In this document: one piece after another, positions 43,801 to 50,974 of the stretch | How positions within the stretch are numbered: position 1 is the first letter of the stretch | Layout: every line of letters starts with the position of its first letter | From: Symsagittifera roscoffensis | Taxonomy: Eukaryota > Xenacoelomorpha > Acoela > Convolutidae | Direction: 5' to 3' | NCBI RefSeq assembly: GCF_963678635.1 | Contig: NC_087066.1 | Coordinates: 8,399,954-8,463,953, forward strand | DNA length: 64,000 nucleotides | Made by a program: the position numbers and the translations under genes | Notes under the pieces: model-generated | What the model saw: the letters and a program-made list of their open reading frames with translations, nothing else | Database searches by the model: none | What the model was told of the DNA's origin: nothing

Positions 43801-45376
43801 CAATATTTAAAATCAGGTTTGCTGTTACTGCATTTAAATAATCTTCTACAGAGTATTCAGGGTCTGTTCCTGTGAAAACCATTAAAGGTTTGTTTGATGT
43901 TATTGATAATCCACCCATAAGGTATGGATTCATTGTCATTTGTAATGATTCTGCTGCATTTGGCATTTGAGAAAAATTTGAAAGTTGGTTTCTTGTTATT
44001 TCATGTTGTTGGAGATAATATGGGAGTGGTATTTCATTTTGCATTTGTGATGGTTGATACGAGTGTGCAGTCATTGGATTTTGTTGTTGAATTGGTTGAA
44101 AAGATTGTGTATTAATTAGATTTTGTTGTTGAATTGGTTGTTGATGTTGTGCATCTATTGGTTGTGGAAAAAAATTTCTATGATTTGTACGTGTTCTCTG
44201 TATTCCTTGTCTGCGATTTTCTTGAGTATTTGGTGCAAATATATCTGGTTGTAAGAAATCATCATCTGAGGATAAATAATCCATTTGATAAGATGTCTGT
44301 TTTTTATTTTTATTTTGTTGAAAAAATGGGTAATTTTCACTGTGATCCTGTGGAGGATTTGTTTGTAAATTTATTGAATTAGGTTGGGTCATTGGGTTAT
44401 CCCAATTTCGAGATCTTGTATATTGGTTAAAATTTCTTTGTGGTTGATTATATGTTTTTGATGGATGTGTATAATTATAATTATGGTCTGCAAAGTTGTT
44501 TCTAGTGAATGTTTTGCGTGTTTTTGATGGTATTGTCATGGGTCTGTATGTTTGGTAATCCATATGTGAATATTTAGGAGCAACCGAAGGTTTAACGGTT
44601 GATTGTAAGGTTACCTGTGTTTGTGAAGGATTTGTATTTCTTGGTGTTGTTAAATTTGGGCGTATTGGTGAAATACTTTGTTGTGTAGTTGTTGTGTGTA
44701 AAATTTCTTCATTTATGAAGTGTGATGGTGTCTGGATATCTTGTTGAGTAAGATTCCTAGTTCCATTGAGGTTTTCATTGTGTATAACTGTAGAGTTTAA
44801 ACTATTATTTTGTGTATCGGGCAAAAATGTATTATAGTTTAATGGTGTTGCATCGATGGTTAATGGTATTACTTTTACATAATCTCTTATGTAAGATATC
44901 GTACTTATTGCTTGACTTGAGATTGATTGTGGGAAGCTTATAAATGCGGGATGAGACCATTCAGGGTCCCAAACATAATCTGATTGTTCTGTGATAGCGG
45001 TATCATCGTTCGAGTTTTGGGGTCTAAAATTTTTTCTTGCTTGTGCAATTAAATCAATATTGTGTGTGAAATAATCTATTATGAACCATGCCAAAATTTT
45101 TTGTAGATCGTGTTTTGTATGTTGTGAAACGTCGTCTTTCGTGAAATTTTCTTTAATGATGTTTAAATAACTAGAGAGTAGTGTGATTTCATGTCGTACT
45201 TTCAAATGTTTAGATGTTTCTGTCGGTGAGACATTTGTTATTGGGATTTCGTTTTCTAATATCGAAATATAACTATATATTATTGCGAAAACTTCATTAG
45301 TGAATATGGAGTTTGCTCTTTGTGAGTTATGATATTGGATGTTTTTTATATATTCTGAAAAAAACTTTTGAAAATT
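37865..45376 (-). CDS. gag-pol: gag-pol polyprotein (ORF3), Ty3/gypsy
   Basis: One open frame of about 2,500 codons (45376-37865). The first in-frame ATG comes only about 215 codons after 45205, so translation probably enters from ORF2 by a +1 shift in the 50-nt overlap. Positions counted from 45205: capsid-like Gag about 440-560 (AAQKWFSVLPLEIKSNWKRF); Asn/Ser/Arg-rich tract about 758-908; CCHC knuckle CNYCRRYGHSISEC about 679; aspartic protease LIDSGAESN about 1065; RT with YLDD about 1573; RNase H CDASNFGIGA about 1722; integrase HHCC zinc finger about 2083-2127 and DDE triad in FDTKGP about 2160, TDNGTEF about 2220 and VEGMNRS about 2256. All key catalytic residues are present. The frame ends at TAA 37867-37865, but homologous-looking sequence continues in the same frame for 133 codons. 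Confidence 0.95.
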   Translation of the reverse strand, partial: NFQKFFSEYIKNIQYHNSQRANSIFTNEVFAIIYSYISILENEIPITNVSPTETSKHLKVRHEITLLSSYLNIIKENFTKDDVSQHTKHDLQKILAWFIIDYFTHNIDLIAQARKNFRPQNSNDDTAITEQSDYVWDPEWSHPAFISFPQSISSQAISTISYIRDYVKVIPLTIDATPLNYNTFLPDTQNNSLNSTVIHNENLNGTRNLTQQDIQTPSHFINEEILHTTTTQQSISPIRPNLTTPRNTNPSQTQVTLQSTVKPSVAPKYSHMDYQTYRPMTIPSKTRKTFTRNNFADHNYNYTHPSKTYNQPQRNFNQYTRSRNWDNPMTQPNSINLQTNPPQDHSENYPFFQQNKNKKQTSYQMDYLSSDDDFLQPDIFAPNTQENRRQGIQRTRTNHRNFFPQPIDAQHQQPIQQQNLINTQSFQPIQQQNPMTAHSYQPSQMQNEIPLPYYLQQHEITRNQLSNFSQMPNAAESLQMTMNPYLMGGLSITSNKPLMVFTGTDPEYSVEDYLNAVTANLILNIGPEPINTPLHQNWIHRRTALIQTTLDGAAQKWFSVLPLEIKSNWKRFTQEFSKMFDSERNKQQQRVLCNEIRRLPNETIKQIAVQIETLVRKAYSLNTHDYKNTKMTEILMMTLTPQLRKIAIKKRASHPSSIREPDLDFRKLVDKLEQAEITMKLEETENLKLQYVNRIETTPTNINNIQESETDLVEKITEILNIYEKNPNFKGKPSFKKWCNYCRRYGHSISECRQKQQDNQNKPQKYKEPNKSFYQYMKKDQNLPNKTVYSNNSSGKPLPNNTNYTRNQSPYNSSYRGRSPERRNTNNSSQNHYNRPNSRNNYSRSNSNTQRFVSRSNSQSRNNYYPNNQSRNSSYNRNRNYSYNRNRSYSNNRNQNYPNNQSRNNSYNRSNYNRPNNNYQNRSRNNSQTRHSSYNNRYRNYSQSPHRNNNNYNNSNNRHRSSTPKHQRQINQVQSNPETTSDPPGIDDTVTDTLQLNQINCTSSDSESDTENTLSINMIKVENDYESVIYEQPFSSHIYENQSEFLQNYYTTPINSTPTTQETNEINTTNQTNKNIKTKCLNTNHIYQNIQKEQPKEKIWTIPFLLESPRNKEFQPPDLEIDFLIDSGAESNIINIPTWNEIKTLHPKLTPLETSSKLATAQGSTLINYGKIQLFLLPTRTMEQSKILNKPFKQIFHITDIKYNIIGIPFISKYIPTINILNSKILIKDKYTKTKETSLTFFQRLNKQPPFFSKFYPIFNQQRKHLKPLSGNIYNFSIKQVHQYDKEQNKQKFYMSEFEFKPIHKFFKITISSIKYLKNSNSDIISLHVYNNTPYQVTLPLGLLGYCETNATISPIHEKAYRVNNILQLLDICQSTILNEELSINNIISNENRNTDYFTKTPYFKPTFNISNYTEDQQKFLTMFNFQHSQITQDEFEKLAKQLIEYSSVYATSKFDVGKISSSLHLPLKPDAVFKKQRASKVPIHLHDKVNRLLDILEQYNIISPVNKEEQPKGNTFINPVIILAKGESLKIVLDARYLNSLIDESKCNWPIEPIQVILTKINGKYFTTADMNSAYNQMPLDEQSRRLTQFVIGNQQYEFNRLFYGISIGPAAFSAFMSKIFRPLILKKNAITYLDDVFMQSQTKDEMFNVLEKYHQILQNENLKAAPDKSHFFLTRVKFLGHNIERKTITPLKSRIDAIQKLQPPTNKKKIQEFLGMLNFLSKYVYKMQLYLRPFYNILRQQNNFEWNTEHQTRFEEIKKLLTEQISNAIPDSNQPFYAMCDASNFGIGAALLQSHNGTNKMNLISANSRLFTQAELRLSTLMRECTAIIYTLTEYEFLILGSKHPTVLFTDHKPIIFLFTQKSNPNHRVYRFQLILMKFPNLHIVWTAGKNLALPDNLSRNTPPELLTRKTTVEIPKNIKFYLAENETSPRLECKYAVKTDIEQSQINSLQHFPLYLDCQNNHYEVDLLGTSTFKPIPYSQWIKNNTQQKRTKQHPPKKDNFPLIEKEDLTDKINLSGPQTNDSKYTINQVFDLHDPLDTIPLSKFEIENIFLPPTETITISTLKQYQNLDPIIRQLKSWHKYKTKPVKADTTILGNKTLLRYFRKFNNTTINENTELLEYNLNESTVPCLPLSMILIAFNISHTQNIKGHSGSEKTYSNFIQNFYFPNAPIWIKVLCNDCIVCQLNKPYPNQKQIAQKQDFKGQSLYFNHRISFDTKGPISPSSEGNSYIMVIVDAFTHYVAINPVPHCNAYYAYTTLYEHWIAKFGLPEILVTDNGTEFINNEIITLCHLYNIKHKPRTSHAPWTNGLVEGMNRSLQEYLRCIINGNDTKYTEWSADVKLFPLAYNSQITTTLGMSPYEMVFNQKPRKPIMFTANSHKNAQGYCQPNKDSICYNLPLHTHDEDHFHHPQILKLASGTHTEWILNRDKKHNEIYQKITKKLLQRQNINEQINSRFTPASDLKIGTFVLIPNFNTEKGISKKLQPLRKGPYQIIAKPTDVT

Positions 45377-45686
45377 CTAAATCAAGATCGTCTGTTTGAA
45401 TTGTATATTTTCTATTATTATGGTTTGGTGAGGTGAATTCTATGGAGTAGATTCCATACTGTTGCGTTATGTTGCATATATCTTTTAAGTAGTGGTCTAT
45501 GATTTGTCTTTTGATTTTTACATCTGGGAACTCTGTTTTACATGGACTAATTCCGGGTTCAAATAAATTTAATAGTAAATTTTTGCAAAATATATGCTGT
45601 CCTCTATCAGTGGTTGCATCTACTATAAAAGGAAAGATTTCATCATCATCTGGACTTTCTTCACCTGGGGTGTGCGTTGAGCTCAT
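45327..45686 (-). CDS. ORF2: 119-aa protein upstream of gag
   Basis: ATG-initiated at 45686, inside the end of ORF1 (26-nt overlap, different frame). It starts with an acidic N-terminus (EESPDDDEIFPFIVDAT), and the rest looks like a small folded domain with RQIIDHYLKDICNITQQYGI. The last 50 nt overlap the open gag-pol frame, and this overlap contains a run of seven T (45364-45358), a plausible frameshift site. ORF2 may therefore be the true N-terminus of Gag-Pol. No family recognised. Confidence 0.7.
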   Translation of the reverse strand: MSSTHTPGEESPDDDEIFPFIVDATTDRGQHIFCKNLLLNLFEPGISPCKTEFPDVKIKRQIIDHYLKDICNITQQYGIYSIEFTSPNHNNRKYTIQTDDLDLEFSKVFFRIYKKHPIS

Positions 45687-46128
45687 TTTTTCGTTCGATG
45701 ACTGTTAATATGTAATTATTAATGTGTCGAATTGGTTGATTCCAATTGTATAAATGTACTGGTTTGTGTTTATACTGCTTTTTTATTCTTCTTTTTCCTC
45801 TTTTTGATGAATTTGAAGTTGTTTCTGAGTCAGAAAAATATAATTGATCGTGAAGTGGGCAATTTTTATCTATTGATTCTTTTAGTTTGTAAAGTTCGTC
45901 TAAACTGTTGGTTTCTGATTCTGAAAATGCGTTTCGATTTTTTGAAAATCTTTTTCGTGTTATTTGTCTTTGTTTCGTTATTATTTTTCTTTTTAGTGTT
46001 TGTCGTTTTGTTCGAATGTATCCAACTGTTTGTGTATGAGGTGTGATTACAAGGTCGTATTTTTTGTTATCTATTTCACAATTGTGTAAAACGATTGTTT
46101 GTTTATTTCCTAGGTTTTTAAATGACAT
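45661..46128 (-). CDS. ORF1: 155-aa basic protein, possible regulatory factor
   Basis: The first ATG ORF of the element. It has two strongly basic patches, KRQTLKRKIITKQRQITRKR (about residues 41-60) and SKRGKRRIKKQYKHK (about 108-122), separated by an acidic/serine stretch. They look like nuclear-localisation or RNA-binding signals. The end overlaps ORF2 by 26 nt. The place before gag and the basic patches suggest a nuclear or RNA-binding role; no sequence family was recognised, so this is inference. Confidence 0.65.
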   Translation of the reverse strand: MSFKNLGNKQTIVLHNCEIDNKKYDLVITPHTQTVGYIRTKRQTLKRKIITKQRQITRKRFSKNRNAFSESETNSLDELYKLKESIDKNCPLHDQLYFSDSETTSNSSKRGKRRIKKQYKHKPVHLYNWNQPIRHINNYILTVIERKNELNAHPR

Positions 46129-47383
46129 AAGGTTTAGGATGACGGATGCAAAAGGTTGTTAAATGATTTCTATTTTTCTTAAACTGTTAGTTCTTACGAT
46201 TTTTTAGTTAGCTTAACCTGGGTCTGGTTGTTCAGGGTTGGAGAGAAAAGTATATCGATTCCGAAGAATGATTTTTTACTTTCTCGTGGCTAGTATAAGT
46301 TAAGGTGTTAACTTACTTAATCTTACTTAGGGGTAGTGATTGTGTTCAAGGGTTGGAGAATAGTAAATCGATCCACAAGGTTCAGGTATAATTAGAACGC
46401 GAGTAGTTCGTTAGATACTATTTTAAACTTACTAAGTCTAAGATTTATCCTGGGTCTGGTAAGAGGGGGGGTCAAGTGAAGGATGAATAACCGAAGTTCT
46501 TCACTGTTTATCCTAATTTGAATGATTAGTTTTGTTTAAAAATTTCTATTAGTCTTAGGTCTTTAGAAAGGGTTGGGTAGTGAATCGACGTTTGAGGTCG
46601 TTAGACACTAATTAAGTGGGTGGGGGAGAACAAAGTTGTTCTGTTTGATCCAAGGATAAGCCTTGATGATCAATTTTGAAATTTAATTAAGTAGAAAATG
46701 ATTTAAGATCCAAGGATAAGCCTTGATGATCTGGTTTTAAAATTAAGTGAATTTAAGTTTTAATAAAATTTTAAATGTGTGTAAAGGAAAGATTTAGTGT
46801 TTTGATGATATTAGTGGGTTTATGATTGCTGTTATGTTTTAGGTGATGGAGCTGGAACAACAGGATGATTTATGATTATTAACCATTTATTGTCATGCTA
46901 CTAATTTTTATTTTTTATTTTTCAATAAATATTTTTCAAACATGTTTTGTATATTACTGCAGAGTTTTAGGAAAACGATCTTAGATCTTTTTATCAATCG
47001 TTATTGTATATTAATAATTTTGTTTAGCGCCTGAAATGATTTTGAAGATTAACTTCAAGGTTTTATGTTTGCAAATGAAAATCTAAATTCATTGCTAGTA
47101 GTATTCTAAATATAAAAGTTTGTTCTGGCTTTTGCCTAACTATCATATAGCTATATGGCAAGTTTCTACTTTGTCGTATGTCGTCTCTGGTTCGAGGTCT
47201 TCTTCCAATTCCGGGTAGTTCTGTTATGGTTCGGAATATTGGCTCTGATCTATTGAGTCGTAGAGACATTTCGATTAAATTATTGTCGTATAACATTTTG
47301 TAAATGTTTTTGTCTAATTTCTAATCTATTTTGGTTAATTCTAAGCTATTAAGGTCTTGTTCGAGACTTATGGTCGCACCAGA
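46129..47383 (-). other. Leader of the element with direct repeats
   Basis: About 1.25 kb between the 5' LTR and ORF1. On the plus strand three diverged copies of a GGGTTGGAGA-x-TAGT-x-AATCGATCC motif lie at about 46232, 46348 and 46568. A perfect 25-bp repeat GATCCAAGGATAAGCCTTGA(TGATC) occurs at about 46650 and 46710. On the sense strand GTAAGT occurs at 46316-46311 and 46433-46428, candidate splice donors for the env-side ORFs. Confidence 0.65.
47366..47381 (-). promoter_or_regulatory. Candidate primer-binding site
   Basis: Two bases after the sense end of the 5' LTR the sense strand reads TGGTGCGACCATAAGT. It starts with the TGG expected opposite a tRNA CCA end. The tRNA could not be identified by eye. 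Confidence 0.55.
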
Positions 47384-47793
47384 TGAGTTAGGACCGAGTT
47401 GGTTAACTCATAGAGTAATTTCGGATAGGGTACACCGTCTGCTCGTCACGCTATCTTATTTTCGGCCGGATAGATTCGTGCAACTTCTTAGTCTAATACC
47501 GATCCTAATCTTACTCTTATACTATCTAGTCTCAGGTTGTTTAACTAGTCTCTGCTAGGCTCAATAGATCTAGGGTATACTGGTTTATTGCGGCTGCTGA
47601 AGTGCTCGGGAGAGTCCAACTAATTTCTAAGTTAAATTCAAATCTCTCTGGTGCTGAAATTACAAGTAACTTCAGCACTTACAAATAAGTGGGTTGTTAG
47701 TTAGATGGATCATGATTGGTTAATATCAAATACTTTACATTGGTAAGATATCTAAATTATCCAATCATAAAATGTAGTTTAGATCAGGTTCCA
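47384..47793 (-). repeat. 5' LTR of the retrovirus-like element
   Basis: 410 bp, the same ends as the 3' LTR. GTATAAGAG (about 47522-47513) is the candidate TATA box for genomic RNA. Followed on the plus strand by ATAT (target duplication). Confidence 0.95.
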
Positions 47794-47984
47794 ATATATT
47801 CGTACTTTAGCTTTTTCTTAAGCATGTTCGACGTGAAGTACTTTCGGCCGGAATTCTCATCGGCTTTTTATCCTAGACCCAGATGAGTTAGAAATCTAGG
47901 CTTTGGAGTGTCTCCAAATGGGCCGAAAGAGCTGAACGCTGGGGTATCTGGCAGTTAAGATGACAGCTGTAAAATGTTCCATAG

Positions 47985-48155
47985 CAAAAAGAAGACATGC
48001 CATGAAGTGGAACGTCGTAAGCCAATCAGAATAGAGAAAAATAATTAATTCGCACGTTTGTTTTCTTATCTCGATTCTGATTGGCTTACGACTTGTATAC
48101 TTTATGACACTCGATTGTGATTGGGTTACGACTTGTCTACTTTATGGCATGTTTA
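47985..48155. repeat. Fold-back hairpin with a repeated arm
   Basis: GTCGTAAGCCAATCAGAAT (48014-48032) is perfectly complementary to 48074-48092, with a 41-bp loop. A second, diverged right arm (GATTGTGATTGGGTTACGAC, then TACTTTATGGCATGT, 48112-48152) pairs with a longer left arm that starts ACATGCCATGAAGT at 47996. No ORF. Confidence 0.85.
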
Positions 48156-49330
48156 CGTCTCTCCTTTTTAATCGCACTCCGCTGAGATGATAACCAGTTT
48201 TTTGACGAGACTTTTATATGACAGTTTAATATAAATCTGAGAAAAAAAACGTAATACGTTTCAGAAAAAAAATACATTTCGCTATATGCAAGTCTGAGAA
48301 AAAGCACCAGATTATTTTCAATCAATAAGTAATTACTTCAGCGCGACATCACTTGCTTATGCTCAGTTTCCATTGGTTAAAATTATTCGAAACATTAAGT
48401 TCAGTCAGCATTCGCCGGCGCTCGATTTATATTTTGCTTTAGAAGTCATGCAGGCGCAATGCTCTGAAAAAAAAGGCAAGAAAAAAACACAACTAGGTGA
48501 AGTTCACTCAAATATCAATTTCAGATCAAAAATTGCAGTCCAAATTTTTGTAGAAAAAAAATTTAAAGAAAAACTGCAACCTATATTTCTGCCGACAAAA
48601 AAAAACTTTTGAGTGTTTCTAAATAGTTGTTTTCAGTTCAAGCGTCATAGCAAAATTTTTCAGGATGCTCAATATGTTCAAATTTTAATTTCAAATTATT
48701 AATTCAACCTCATAGTCGGGAAAGTCGAAACATAGATCGATCACAGCTTAAAGTTAGCCCATTTTAAACCTGCCAATGAGAAAATATCTGTGCGGTCCTC
48801 CACCTCCTTCGTAGGCAGCCTCTAATTTGATTGCAATATTTTTAGAAAGAGTCTTGTTTTTGGTAAAATTTTACATCTATTTTGAATTTAACTTCCAGCG
48901 AATTACAAAAAAAAATGTTTTGGCCTCTGTTTTGAAGACCTTTTTTTTGAAAAAAATCAAAACAAGTTCTTCGCAGTATTTCAAAGAGCTCGAAAAACAG
49001 CTTGCAAATTTTTAAAAAACAGTTTACACTTCTCGCGAAACCGGGAAACCGGGAACCGGTGTTGCAGCTGCGATCAAGCAATGTGGATCTGAATGGGCTG
49101 AGCAAGAGTAAAAAAAAACCCTATTTGTTTGACCAATTTTTTTTGCGCATGGACTTAACCATGAAATAGAAAACTGTGAAAAGTAATTTTGTCCTAATAA
49201 ACGTTGTTGTCTAAAATGGTTGTCGTCTATTTTTAGTTAGCACCGGTGTTTGGTTGCTGAAATATTTCTCGCACTCTGACTGAAAGTTTTCAAATTGAAT
49301 TTTAAGAAAGACACTTGACGAGTCAATCAA
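48156..49330. other. Spacer, no gene seen
   Basis: Open frames at 48373-48612 and 48827-49015 are Lys/Phe-rich products of AT-rich DNA without recognisable domains. Confidence 0.4.
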
Positions 49331-49334
49331 GTTA

Positions 49335-49430
49335 GGTAATCTTGCAAGATCTTGTAGGATGGAGGTTATCTTGCAAGAGTCTTGAAAGAGGGAGATGAGT
49401 GATTGCTGCAAGATCATGCAAGATAAAAAC
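49335..49430. repeat. Dispersed relic of the 39-bp satellite motif
   Basis: AATCTTGCAAGATCTTGTAGGATGGAGGTTATCTTGCAAGAGTCTTG contains one and a half units of the 2083-2548 repeat (shown in part to identify the motif), with CAAGATCATGCAAGAT further on. Confidence 0.65.
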
Positions 49431-49919
49431 TGCGCATTGAAACAAAGGAAGTTAACAGAAATTAGGAGTATGATCAAAACAAATTATTTCTTTGAGAACT
49501 CGAAACTTTTCTAACCAAAAAAAAAACGTTAAATTTTGCCAAAGTGTTAATTATTATCGCTATAATAACGTGCCTTCGATGAATCATGAGTGATCTATTT
49601 TGCGGTTCTTCAAATTTTCCCAAAAAAACTCGGTTAACTTTTAGTTTTTTTTCTGGAAAAACCAAGTACAGCAAATACTCAGGAATAAATCGCGTGATAA
49701 ATCTCAATATAAATTTTTCAGTCGTGGTTCGGACAACATTACAAATTTTCAAAACTGAGTTCCAGCAACTACAAAATCAGTTTTAAATGTTTTCTTTTTA
49801 AATCTTAGTTCAAGCGAATAAAGCTAGCGAGCAGGTTTACAAAATCTTACCTCAATGGCTTAATAGCTTACAATAGCTTAATTTACGCCGTAAAAATTTA
49901 ATTATACACGGCTAAGGTT

Positions 49920-50250
49920 ATTTTTCTGAGTTTTTTAGCGCCTTTTGGGACTCAGAAACTTGAAAAAATTTTAAAAACTGCCAAAAAATTGGAAAAATTT
50001 TTGAAAAATTATGCAATTGTTTTGTTTTTCTAGTCATTTTTACAGAAATTTTTTTCCAGTAGCTTCCTTTTGTATGACTATTGGATATGCCTAAACTCTA
50101 GTTTTTATTTCAAATCCTTTTTATCACCCCCACTCAAAAAATACGAAAGTAATTTGAAAAAAAAAAATGTTTTTTTCTAACGATATGGTCGGAACATTAT
50201 GTACTACTTGCACAGTAACCGGCTGTCCATGTTCCAGCCTTAAGAATATG
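49920..50250. repeat. Dispersed repeat ending TTGCACAGTAACCGGCT, copy A
   Basis: Shares with 58730-58975 the order of an A/T-rich block, GTTTTTCTAGT, ATATGCCTA and TTGCACAGTAACCGGCT-x-TCC. Strongly diverged; the boundaries are not clear. Confidence 0.5.
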
Positions 50251-50624
50251 ATTATTTTTCAGTTGATCATATGTAGGTTAATATGTTAATCACAATCAAC
50301 ATCAATAGTTGGTTTAATAGTTTGGAAATAAGTTTCCCATAGAAGCTCGCGTTCTTGAGTTGCTACACACTATATATGAGTTTAAAAAATTCAAAAAGAA
50401 AGTTATGTTTTAAGACTCAGATGGGTTCTTTGTGTTTTCCTAACCAAAAAAAAAATATTATAATTTTTGTTGTGAATTGATTGCTTTTTCGAACAAAAAT
50501 AGCTTGACAAAAAAGAAAAAATTTTGAAAAGCTAATTATTCTCAAAAAATTACGGTTCTAATAGACAGCGGAAATTGTCGTTTTTGATGCTAGACTTCCC
50601 TATGAAAACCCCAATTATCTCTTA

Positions 50625-50690
50625 AATGAAGCTTTTTTCTGTTTTCTTGCGTTCATTGACTCTTTCAATTGTCTTTTTGCTATTTTCTTA
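50625..50690 (-). repeat. Fragment of the GTTGGAAAAGAGT repeat, reversed
   Basis: TTTTTTCTGTTTTCTTGCGTTCATTGACTCTTTCAATTG is the reverse complement of the start of the repeats at 59645 and 62655 (part shown for identification). Confidence 0.55.
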
Positions 50691-50974
50691 TTTTTCAAAG
50701 GCGTTCGTGATTGTTGAGAAAGTATTGTGAAGGCTCGATGAGTGCAACCATTGGACTGAACCTTCAATTTTTCCTGCAATTTGCTCGCACTTTGAAATGA
50801 AAAATGACGATTAAAAAATGTTTGTAGACAACTTATTTACCGACAAACCCCACTAGAGACTTAATGGAACTGCAAAAATTTTGAAAGCAATTAATCGAAG
50901 GTATATTGAACTCGTTTCTCAAAGTTGCTTTCTGGTTTTAACATGATTCAGGATATAAAATTCAAAAAACAATC

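Larger units (their letters stand above)
28873..47793 (-). mobile_element. 18.9-kb endogenous retrovirus-like Ty3/gypsy element
   Basis: Minus-strand element bounded by 410-bp LTRs (28873-29282 and 47384-47793) that I read as differing at one base. It is flanked by ATAT on both sides (28869-28872 and 47794-47797); gypsy-type integrases make 4-bp duplications and several errantiviruses favour ATAT. Sense order: 5' LTR, leader, ORF1, ORF2, gag-pol, small membrane ORF, ORF4, env-like ORF5, ORF6, 1.6-kb non-coding tail, 3' LTR. RT-RNase H-integrase order and motifs place pol in Ty3/gypsy (Metaviridae). At 18.9 kb it is two to three times the usual size, and it has at least four extra ORFs. The sense strand is rich in A and C and poor in G throughout. 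The near-identical LTRs imply recent insertion. Confidence 0.93.

Noticed and set aside
47794-47985. Continuation of BEL2 integrase on the far side of the young element
   Set aside because: Translations of this stretch show no convincing BEL integrase motif, so the insertion-into-BEL2 idea stays unproven.
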